From assembly GCA_030248065.1 (NCBI GenBank), contig JASAMV010009099.1, forward strand, positions 1-64,000: 64,000 bases of DNA, written 5' to 3'. The notes below the pieces were generated by a model. It worked only from the letters and a program-made list of their open reading frames with translations. It ran no database searches and was not told where the DNA came from. This document shows positions 10,401-22,400 of the stretch, one piece after another. The position numbers and the translations under genes are program-made. The stretch is from Rhynchonema sp. JSB1_4. Taxonomy: Eukaryota > Nematoda > Chromadorea > Monhysterida > Xyalidae. Within the stretch, counting starts at the first letter, position 1. Every line of letters starts with the position of its first letter.

Positions 10401-13400
10401 AATCGAGTGGCCTGTCCAATTTGGCCGACAGCTGGAATTCGTTGCACCGGCACCACGTCTGTAAGGCAGAAAATGTGTTGCCCTTTTTGACATCGATTTC
10501 CGGATTTAGGTAGTGCCAATCCAGGTTGTAACGCTTGGAACACACGCTTGTGTTCGTCACAACGAACCACATGTGCTAGGACTAATTATCGCTCTGAAAA
10601 AGAGAACGCACCCTCATACTCGATACGCGGGTTGAAGTTGATTTGCGCTTGTTTTCTTAGTTGAGCATCCACATCCACCGGCTCCAATATGCCGGCATCA
10701 AGATCGTACAAAATCGCCGGTCTCGTCTGTAATATACAGACAGTTAAAAAAGTGAATAAATAGAAAAAGTAAATTAGATACTGAACTGATGTGACATCCC
10801 AAAAGTTGATCCTGCCGTCTGTCAAGCAAAAATATTTACGCTGCGCACTAAATCAGCAAATAGAAAAATTTCTGCTCAAAATAGTCTCGTGAGCTATTAT
10901 AGAGCAGATTCCATCCGATTAGTAAGGTCACAGATGACATTCAGACACAAAGTTGAATAAATAAAAAACAGCAAATTCCGCTTACACTATCAGGTGACAT
11001 GCCGCTGGTTCCTGTCTGCGACCTCTGTTCGGATAGTGCATCTCCATCATAGTCACTTTTTAAATCAATGTCCTTGCCATCTTCAAACGCAAACAGGTCA
11101 CAATTGAAACAGCCAAATACACGACCAGTTAAGACCAGCAGGATTATTGCACTGTCCCGATGCACAGACATTTTGGGTGGTTATTAGAAGGAAACGATAC
11201 TTTTTCAAAAATATGGGTTTCAGTATGACAAAATAAGTTTGAGTTTGAGAATCGGCGTGTTTATATTCTCGATATTCGCACCAGCGCAAGAGAGCGCAAA
11301 GACAAAAGTAATAAATTCACGAACTCATGCGAGTAGAGGTAAAAACCACCAAACCATTTAAACGGAGATTAGCGCTGAAAGCAATAAAACTGAAATAATG
11401 GTTGTGGACTGAAAACTAATTGTAAACTCGATCAAGTTGTGGCGTTCCCAGAGCAATTGTTCATTGTCGTTCGCTATGCGGAATCGAAAACGAAATTTTG
11501 TGACCGCACAAAAGCAGCATCATTCTGAAAAACAACTCCATTTCGTGTCAGCAGTTCATAAAAACAGTCAAGGTCGAAAAAACGCCGAAACAAGAGCGAT
11601 AGAATTGGAATAGAATTCTCTCGTGCGCAATGTCATGCCGTTTCTACGCTCATCTTCAGGCTAAACCTGTTTTGATTTTTGATGAAACGCACAGTGTGTC
11701 ACAGCCGAAACAATTTAAAACCCTGTCAGATTTTAGAAAAAAATACTGGATGTATTTATGAAACACTGCAGCATTTATGTATTTGGTAGTCCCAGTGCGT
11801 GTACTTGACGTACATAAGGAAGTTCAGTTTCTAGGTTCACCTTCCTAATATATGGAAAGGTAAGCATACAGCGCAAGTTTCTGTAGCAGCCAGTTCAGCA
11901 ATCTGGAAGGTTCAGCGTTTGGCCGGTTCTCACCTGGGTTCAACACCCACCGGCGGGAAAGCAAAATCTATCGCAGTCGCAGGCTTAGCGTGGCCCTTCC
12001 ATCCCTGAGAAAGGTCGGGTCGGAGTTTTCCACATAAAGCCTCTCAAATCGGTATATCAGCCACCGCCTTGTTGGTATGTATGTACAGTACCATGTATTC
12101 CGATGTTTTTCGGTTGTGTTGCCATGTTAAGATGAAGATCGTCATAATCACGTTCAAATATGGCCGCAGGATATGAAGATGCTGCTTTAAAACGTCCCTA
12201 CCAGCAATGCTGAAACAACCAATTTTCCATTTAAAGCCCCCGAGGGCTGTAAGTGCGGAAACGTTTCCAGGGGGCTCTAACTGGATTTTTCTTTTTTGTC
12301 GGCTCGTTTTCCATCAATTTCCACTTAGAGCCCCGAGGCTTCATGTGGAAAACTCCGGTACACAAAGCTGCAAGGTCAAGGTGTATAATACGCTGTCAAC
12401 ATGGTGTCGTTCCCATTCAGTGGTGTGCTATAGACGAGTATCGGTGGTGGTGCCTATAAATTTCCACACATTAAAATCATTTGTGTGTCTATTTTCATTT
12501 GCCATCCCCAGATCTGGACATTTATTATTCTAGCGTGGGAACACTTTAAAATGCAACCAATAGGAAATATTGCAATCCACGAAAGTCGCAGTGGAACAAA
12601 AACGGTACAACATTATTATAGCTAATATCACACATACTGTACATACATACAATGGTCCCACGCTTTCACTGCGGTTTCCTCAATCAAGAGTTTCATCTCG
12701 TTCTCGATCATGAGTTGATGGGCGTCGCGGTCGATGTTGTGAATGAAGCCAGGTTCTGACGAAAAACTGAAACGCAAGTTCGAAACTGAATGTAAATGAA
12801 AATTTTAGTTTCAAATTTAAATCGAAACACAAGTCTTCTTGTTCTATAACCTAAGATGAGGCACTCACCAGGTACCAAATTTCCAAACGGTCCAGGCGCA
12901 AATTCCACAACTTTGTTTATGTCGGGTAGGTCCACAGACGGAGTGGCGGCGGGTGTGGGTCTACGTCTTGGGTGAGTGATTGTTCTTAGCATGTAGTACT
13001 TGTTGAGTCGGTCCATGTCGACTTTGGTCAGTTCGGAGGCGGGCATGAACGGAAGGATGTCATTCAACGGTAGACGCACCAAGTGTCCCCCGCTGGAAAT
13101 TGACTTGAACGAGACTGTGTTTGTTGGTTTGAAAAGCTTGTTGCACTTACTGAAGGTTGTTCAAAGAATCGGCCGACATTCTTGCTGCAAGTGACTGCCA
13201 GCTGATTCGGTCGATTGTGTCTTCGTCCTCGATTTGTTTGAATACAGGGTTCAAATCTCCGGCTAGCTCAATTGCCTAAACTTAAACAAATTTGATCACA
13301 TGCTGAGACTATAAGCTGTCAAAATGTGGCCTAGCATCTGAGTAACACCGGACACTAACTTTTTCAAAGAATATATGCTTTGGCACCATCTTTGCCTGTG

Positions 13401-16400
13401 CATCACTGAGATTCGAGAAGTTGCCGGGAGCGAACGCTCGAAATTGGCGATCCCTTAAAATAATATAGTTTCATTAGGCCTGAAAAAGTGCATGCAGTTT
13501 CAAGGAGAGGGCCACCGACTGAAAATACTGCAGTTCTTCGGGTCTGAATGTTCTCAGTTGCACAGGCACATCGGTGAATGATGTGAGGAACGGACGTTGT
13601 ACGTGGTCAGGCTCACGAGGCAGGTCGCCGATATTGGCCGGGGAACGGCGTTCTGATCGCACTTCCGCACTTTTGTAGAAAGGATCTAAAATAGAAAATA
13701 GGGTTTTTTAGTTTAAACGACTCAGGACAAATATGTGCCAAATGATCCCCCCAATGCGCGGTTTCCGAATACACCCTTCCGCGGTCTTGTCATGTGACGA
13801 TGTTTGGAGTCTTATTTAAGAAATACCATTGTTTTTTTTGCATATGAAACCCGAAACCAAGTTGGCACAAGCTTCTAGGCAATTCAATATTCAATCACAA
13901 ACCCGCGTATTCTCTTCCTTTCGTGAACACGTCGGATGTATCGAGATCGAAGTCGACCTCTTTAAGAGTGCTTAGATCCAGATCATAAATCAGCCTGGGT
14001 TGTTGCTGAAACGTTGTTCCGAAAGGCTGTTTTGACATTGTTTTCCACAAACAGGACTCAACCAGCAATCGAAGGAAAGTAAACGGAAATTTAACAAACT
14101 CTGGGGGCAGTTCCACTCAGGTACAAGTTGGTTTGTAACCCATTCGGCCTGTATCTTGGATTGGTGCCTGATTTTTGCAGCTGAAAGTCAGAAAACGGGA
14201 ACGTGAACGCCAAAGTACGGAAATTAGTGTCTTCGGGAGTGCATAGGAATCAGGGAATATACCAAATCGAGTTTTGAAACCAACTGGTCTCCGAATGGAA
14301 CCGACTGACTGCTACTTGAAAACAGACTTACGTTATCGGGACCCCTGAACTCCGGCTTGCCGCTGAATTCGTCACCGTCGTCCCCATTGCAAACGCATCG
14401 ATCGTCGTCAAAGGCGAGTTTGAAACAGCACAGTGCTTGACCGATTGAGATAATCAACAGGCATGTGCATATGAGAAAGTGCATCTTGAACTTAACCGAA
14501 CTGAGTCAGAGTTGAATTATTAATATACCGTAAATTAAAGTAAATTCAACGCAATGATTCACACATAGCAAGTCAGCAAAAAATGTGTATAAAGTGCTTG
14601 GTAACGACGTCAAACAAAGAAAAGTGGAACGAAACCGATTAAACCAGTTTAGTCGCATTAGATCTGTTCGAAGGTGTTGCACAACAGTACCTAAAGGTGT
14701 GTAAGTCCTTTTAGGCGAACGTAACGTGTTCGTATGCTCACAGATTTAATTGCGCTCGAGATCTTCATCACATAACATTGCGTTCTGTCCACGGCTAAGT
14801 CGAGCAAAACGCATGCAGATTTTTTAAAATCTAATCCAGTAAAAACACAGTCGCGCAATTTGTCGCGAAATTGGCAGGGTTAAAAAATATGACTTAAAAT
14901 GTACTCGCCCAGGGCGATAAAATGAACAGGTATAGACAAAATTTGTCAATCTTGCTTTTCGGTGAATTCTATTTCGAATACTCAAGGTCCATTGATGTAA
15001 CCACCATTTATGTATGTACCTACATTATGTATGTACTTGTGTTCGCTATTCGTGTTGTTTTATTAATATGTTTTATAACATGAACAACCTGGCTAACGCT
15101 GTGTCGCACTCAAAATGCATTGCAGATTTTATCCATCCGAATGAAAAAAACCGTCAGTGTTCATTAAATATAAGATTCAGATTGGGAAAATTGGCACAAG
15201 TACATATATACACACATACAGTAATGTCTGTTGTTGCGTTTTCTCGACGGAGAACCAGACACTTTATTATCATCCAGTTTCCGGTCATAGGAACTGCGCA
15301 TACATTGACATAGGCAATCGTTCACAAAATCAGTGATGAAATTGTCTATATAAACGGACACCTTACAGTAAATTGGGGGATAAAGCCAGACGAAAAGCTA
15401 GTGCGCCGCGGGACACATGTGCGTCACGGGTGACATCTGCGTACCACACACGTATGTAATATAACTCAATTGGTGTGAGTTTCAACGTGTTGAAGCTTTC
15501 AACTGTAGAGTATCGGGCTCACAGCACATGGTCTACGAGGTCTTAGAGGACGAGCAGAAAAAAGCCAAGGTCTATATGTGGTTGTGCTTTTACATGAGTG
15601 TGAACTCTGAACCGCCACGCCAAACGCATGCTCCCGAAAGAACTCGAACCTCCGACCCTCAGCCAGCAGGACTGGACAGCCAGTTTCTTTACCAACTGAG
15701 CTACGGGAACGCGGTCTGGCTGCGGCTGAAAATTGCACTTATATCCGTGCAACCGTGCAGACACAGAGCAACCCGTTGGTCCTGTGTGAGATTTTCAAGC
15801 TGGGCATAAGTAAGTAAAATCATGGCCTTCCTAGCAAGATGCATTCATTAATCGTTTCCATGCATGTTTGAGTGTTTTTGAATTGTGCTGTTCTTCAATC
15901 CACCGAATTTGTCCAATTAACGGGCGCTTCGTATACCTTCATCATTTTAATACCCCGCACCAGTGTGACTAAAATCTCACCAATCAAACAAAAGCATTAC
16001 AATAAAATACGACCTCTTTAGGTTGTACAGCAACGTGATCGGGGCCGGCCACTGTTTCTTTCTGTCACTGTCCTTAGAGTAATAATTACGAGGCTAAGAG
16101 GGAAGACTTTATGTCATGAAGACAATTGTTCTGATTCAACTTCTTACTGAATCCTCAAGTGACGTTCCAGCAACGCTTGGTGGCGATTCAGTCTTCTTCT
16201 GTTCTTTGGGTCAAGCGGATTTGTCGTGGTTGTGGTAATGGCAGGTTCTGTAATGTGTGTAATGTAACCTGTCAGTGTGAATGTCTACTACCTGTGTGTG
16301 AACGTAATGCAGAAACCATAAAAATACAACTGATTCCACACCAGGAATGTTGGTTGGGACACTTGTAGTGGTCAAAGAAGGCAAATCAGCCATGACGGCG

Positions 16401-19400
16401 CTTGAATTCGGTCCCTTCACCTCCGGTTCAACTGAAATAACGAAAGAACCGAGTTCAACTTGGTTCAAATAACGGAATTGCAAGATTTCAAAATGATGCA
16501 AAAATGTGCCTACGGTATGTAACCTGGCACCAAATTGCCAAAAGGTCCGGGCGCCAGTTCTATCATTCGATGGGCATGCCCTCTGGCTCTCGACACTGAA
16601 AATTCGCAATTTTCCATCATATTGCAAATTTTTGCCTCCATGCTGTGCATACAGTACTTACAACCAGCCGGGGACTGTATAATTGCACAACTTTTTGCTT
16701 CAACGCAACCCTCGCATGGCAACCCAGTTCAGGGAATATCAAAACATTCGTAAACTTGTGAAATGCATTCGACAATGGCACATTGTATTTAAATTTGTGG
16801 CGTTGTATTTCAACAGCCATAGCGACGTTACAAGTGTGCCGTACCTTCAGTGACTCTGTTCTTTGTTGTTTGCACTGTCGGCCGGCCATGCAGATTGCGG
16901 ACTGAAATTGGGGTGTTGATTGATATTATAGTCTTTATGGGCCTCTGACCCTAAAATGGAAGCTTTGGAAGCTAAGTATAGGCAATCCGCCAGCTCATGG
17001 CACTCGCGCACACAGGCTACATGCTACTTTACCGCTGTCAGTGATTGCATCTATTCTCTGCAGTTATCCGTTGAAACGTCCCCATATTTTGCAACAATGC
17101 AGAAAAGTGTTGTGTCAATCAGCAAATGAAAACCGCATAAATTAAAAAGCGGTTATCAAAGTATGACACCCGCTCAAAGTGTACATTTTGTTTAGAAAAT
17201 GGCGTGTGCTGCTGCATGCGCTGTGTGTAAAAAAGTGCCATGAGCCGATGGATTGCCCATACGGTATGTACAGTACCGGGTGCAATTCTAGGCTGAAAGT
17301 TGAAGTCGCGTGCACGCGCGTGCACGCGCGTGCGAAACAGTGCAAAGTATAGGCAAAAGTCGAAGTAACTTCGCGTGCACGCGAAGTTTTGCGCGTGCGC
17401 TGGCTAGCGCTCCCTTTTTAGCACTAGGAAGTCGCGTGCACGCGACTTCAACTTTCAGCCTAGAATTGCACCCGGAACTGTATGTCTGTACCTATGCCTG
17501 AGCCTGTCAGCACCTGGCGCTGGTGAATCTGTTGCCTACATTCGCTCGCTAATGAATTCACCAACTCTCATTCAGCTCCTTCAACATTCTCGGCCATGTC
17601 AGTGGTTGATAGTCATCGGAGTGCGGATGGTCATGTGGATGATGTGAGTGTCCACCAGCCGTACTTCGATGTGCCTGTTGTCTGGCGTGCGCTATCATCC
17701 TGGGCATGTAGTACTTGTAGATGCGATCCAGTTGCACTTCGTTCATTTCTGCCTCGGTCATGCGCGGCAGAATCTCGTGCCAGGGTAGAACAGGCAGGTA
17801 CTTGTCGCTGGAAAGAAATAATAAACGCATCAGATTAGCATGAGACTGGGATCTTGAGCTCAAATTTTAGGCTTTAACGTTGAGTGCAGTGCAGGCCCAA
17901 TCGAAGTCAAAACTTTGGCACAATGTGTATGTGTGCTACAAAAGCATGAATGTAGCGACCTGTGTTGACACCAATTTATTTTTGAACACAAATGCCTTGG
18001 AGTACACAAAATTGCAACCCAATAAAGCCCATCCATACTCAAGTCCATTTATCGACGCGCTCAACAAATGTGGTGCCAGCGATCGCCAGTCAAGATGTTT
18101 GATTGTGTTCAGATCTTTAAAGGCTGCAAACACCGAGTTCAAATTGCCGCCGAGTTCGATTGCCTAGAATTACGAAAGTCATTCATTGAGCTTCAACCAA
18201 TTGACTTCAAATGTACAGGAAATCCGACCTTTTCGTACATAACATGCTTCGGGACCATCCTGGCCTGTTCGGGAGTGAGCTCGGAGAAATTTGCTGGCGC
18301 GAACGCGCGGAAATGACGGTCACTGTATTTAGTTCGGCATAGACACCTTTTGTTTGTCTGAAAATTTACGTAAATGGCCCACAACTAACCCGAAGTACTC
18401 CAGTTCGTCAGGTCTGAACTGTTTAAGTTGAATGGCGTCCCGGCTGGTGAAAGGTGTGCCCTCGGGTGGGGAAGGCAGCTGAGATTTTCTTTGGGAATGA
18501 CGGGGCAGAGACGGTCGACGGGCAACCTCGTTGAACGGGTTAGAGTGAGTGTTTGTGCGACCTGCGTTTGAGCGCGCACCTGGTCTCGGAATAATTTCTA
18601 GTTGATATGATCCTAGCCAAACTTGGTTGAATTCAACTTTCCTAATATACACTTATTTTAGCGTATTGTCGGTCAGTGACCAGCACCTTGGAAATATTAT
18701 AGTACTCTTGGCAGAAAAACGTTAAGATTACTAACTTGCCAATTGTTCTGCATTGTCTGCTGGAAGCAACTCGTTTGCGCTGACCGTCTCTAATTTGCCT
18801 TCGTTGAGGTCGTAGATCAGTTCGGGCGTCATCTACATAAAAATTATCAGAGACTTTATGAGTAGTTTTAGATTCGCATCTCTGGAGCATGTAGCCGACC
18901 CTAATAGCACTGTCCAAGCAGCTTAAAGCGGCTGTATTTGTATGCAAGCTGTTTTCAAAAAGTTAATTCTGCTGAAACAAGCAAGAAATGCAACCCCACA
19001 CTGACTTCATCCGGTCCTCTGAACTCTCCATTCGAACCCGAGTGATTTTCGTCGATGCTAAACTCCGACTTTAAGTCATCGTCATGAAAACACTTGAAGC
19101 AGCCGAATGTTTGGCCCGTTAAGACAAACACAAGTATTGCACATTCCCGATAAACCATTTTAAAAGTAGTTAATCTGAAGAAATCAAACTATGACCAAGG
19201 GCTTGTATATTTGATTTGCTCGGTGTGTGGGCTGAGAACTGACGGGGCACCATCCAATGCTTGCGGAAAACAAACGGATTTAAAATAGACGGGAGGTGAA
19301 TTTAAAAGAAAAAAGAACAATTAGTTATATTTACACCTGCGCTTTACAAATGAATAACCTTGCAAGGTGATGCAACGACCAAACTGCATTCGGTAATAAA

Positions 19401-22400
19401 ATATACTTATTACGACAAAGGCAATGTGCATTAAATGTACCGAACGGTTGAGCTTAGTGTGTGACAAGAAACAATCAACTCAATTAAAGTAAATATATAG
19501 TTAGTCAACTCTCATCACACTTATGTAATTAGGATTCAGGATATCTATTCTTAAAAAGGACAATAATATGAAATAGTTTATAAAAGCGGAAGACAATAGG
19601 CGTTTTCAGTGACAATCAGCGCAAATGCCGAGACAGTACAATATATAGATAATTAATAGAGAAAAAATGACTCTATATTTATTCGCACCCAATCAATTAT
19701 GCACCACTTAAAAAAGTGAACCTGTGAAGTAATTTGCAAATTTGGGCGTACCTATGGCGGCTTAGATGAAAATTAACGGCTTAATTTGATCATAAAATTC
19801 TCTCGAACAAAACATGAGCTGATTTGACATTACAAACCTTACAAAGCAAAGCTACATAGGTATGATGTTGACTGAAGTCGACCCTTAAGTGACGCAAAAA
19901 AGGCGACTTTGACGCTATACTTTACGCTTGACCGATAATTTTAGAGTACGATTAGGCAAGGACGAAATAGTCGTAAATTAAGAGAATAATGACGCAAATG
20001 AAAATTTCAGCATATAAACACCCAAATTAAGCCGCAATAAGATGGGACGGTACTCATTGAAATCGTTTAAAGTGAAACCTACAGGAAAAAATACCGATTT
20101 TAATCTTTGTGCGATCAATTTAATAAGGATGAAAGTCACAACATTATGACACATTGTATACATGAGTAATGTAGTAGAAATGACTAACTTTCTCATTTGC
20201 GGTGACAAAAGAAAATTGGATATGCGCGCGATTTTGATGTTCATTGTCAAAGTCAAAGACACACAAACAACAGTATAGTACAGCAAACAGAACTGATGAT
20301 CGAGATCTCGATATTATGTTATACATAACGTTATATTCGAAAAACATGATCAGATAAAACCCACATCCGCATGTGCTATTTTCCACCGGCAGGCCGATCC
20401 GAACAAAAACAAACAAAACAATTCATTACTAGTATGGGAATACCGATATGTCACGAAAAAACTTCGTGAATGACAGTGGAAACCTGGCCAGAGCAACTTT
20501 TGTCACACAGGTGCGAGTCACTTGCCACGCATGTTGTGTGGGAAACGAGAATTAGAGAAGAAATGATGCTGTTGTAACAAAAATTGTTCAACTATATGTT
20601 TTCATGTCCAAACAATTTATCACCCTGAACCTGATTAATTTAAGGTTTCACTTCTGGAATCATTCCACTCGAAAGTACACTAATTCACCATTTTTTCTGT
20701 TTCTGCCAATTTATCGGGGAACAAGACGCCGATCCCGTTTTCAGAATTGCGCATTCAAACCGGTTTTCGACGGAAAACAATTGAACGTCTGTGAGCGTAT
20801 CGTGCTCTATGACGCAGAATTAATAAACCGAGCAACCGCATAAAACAAGTGTGAAGGAATGTGATCATTGTTTCATCATTGCAGCACTTATAGTGATTTA
20901 GAAATTAGAAGAAAATTGCATTCGGACAGAATCCGATCGGCTACGTGGAGTTGTGCCATGCTGCTGAAGCACGGCAGATTTCAAACTCATTACCACAAAC
21001 CAATCACGTCACATTTCACGCATTCACCATCTCATACAAAACTCAGTGAAAAAACTGAAAACATGCGCAAGAATACCGATAAAGTAATGGCGCGTTCAGC
21101 GGTGCTAGAAGTTCGTAAATTCAGTTTTTACAGCCCCACAATCAGGAAAGATTCATTATGTATAAGGAAGGGTCCATTGCCGGTGCTTACACTCACCTGA
21201 CTTAAAATTTCTCCTTAAATTTCAGGTTGCATCTGTTGGAACAAGCATTTCTGCAATCTGGGTCTCACCAATCGGACCGATGTGAAATACACCGATGGCC
21301 GACCGGTGCTTGACACATGGAGGGACGACTCGGCGCACTACACACCCACGCAGTACGACCATAGACGGTTGGGTGTTGGGGATGGTGTTAAATGGTACAT
21401 CGAAAACGAAGCAACGTCCACTATAACGGAGATCAAGGGCGATTTTCCTCCGTTGCCTTCCGATTGTTTTGGATAAGCCGCACACTACGAATAACCTGCC
21501 AAATTCGGGTAGAATCGAGGCAAAGCCCCGTCAAGAAAAAATTTGTTACCCTCATAGACGAATGGCCACGTATAACTGAACTTTAAGATCATGGCCGGGC
21601 ATGAAACAATAATGATGCAACAAATAAGCCCCAGGGAGGAATTGAATGTTGTGGCGCTGACGATGACCTGGTGCACCACCGGCCCGTGACAGCAGATCAA
21701 AACGGGCAACCCGTTGACATTAACTGACCCTTGACCTCTATCATTTCCCGATATTGCAGTTACAACGACGAGAATCCGTGGTCTAACGAATTCGATTCAT
21801 CTGAATCCGATGAGATCGAGCCACATCGATCGTTGATGGTCGATCGGCCCCAACCAGTTAATGTTGTGCCACGGACGGGCGCCTCACGACAACGCGGCTA
21901 TGGATATGATGAAAGTGGGTGAAGAAGGGATAAGGGAATTCTGGCGGTATGCAGTTTGCTGGCATCAAGATTGGGGTTGGGTTTGACGTTGACTGTTTTC
22001 GCACAACACACACTGGCATTCTGACTATATTCCACAGCTCGTGTGTTAACACATAGCCAGATGAATGCCAGTCTCATTGATGGGTGGATTATGCCCACAT
22101 AAGAATATTTTGATGCGAAAGCGAAGTCAGGCCTTCACCCGACCATCACCCTGACCATCCCCTGACCATCCCCAGACCTTCCCCTGGCCATCCACGACCA
22201 TACCCTGACCTTCCCCTGACCATCCCCAGACCTTCCCCTGGCCATCCCACGACCATACCTTGACCTTCCCCTAACCATCCATTGACCGTCCCACGACCAT
22301 ACCCTGACCTTCCCTTACTATCCTCTGACCTTCCCCTGACCTTTCCCTGACCATACCCTGACCTTACCCTGAGCATCCCCTGACTTTCCCCTGACCATCC

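Larger units (their letters stand above)
14485..16143. other. Spacer between nested paralogs 2 and 3
   Basis: No supported coding exon. It contains the presumed promoter of paralog 2, TATGTATGTAC-type simple motifs around 15010-15035, a tRNA-like sequence at 15629-15710 and the 3' flank of paralog 3. Confidence 0.5.
8373..21225 (+). other. 12.85-kb phase-1 intron of gene 2 containing three antisense genes
   Basis: The donor (AAAAG|GTGCGC) and acceptor (TTTCAG|GT) restore Gly plus the conserved C-x-C-W of three-finger domain 1. The other two domains prove this continuation, because their C-terminal halves have the same motif order. The intron holds three minus-strand genes (8945-11171, 12628-14484, 16144-19158), two MITE-like elements, a GCGTGCACGC fold-back and a tRNA-like sequence. 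Confidence 0.8.

Noticed and set aside
11890..11980. tRNA-like string with GGGTTCAACACCC
   Set aside because: Only a weak B-box-like match. No acceptor stem and no clear A box, so it is not called as a tRNA or SINE.
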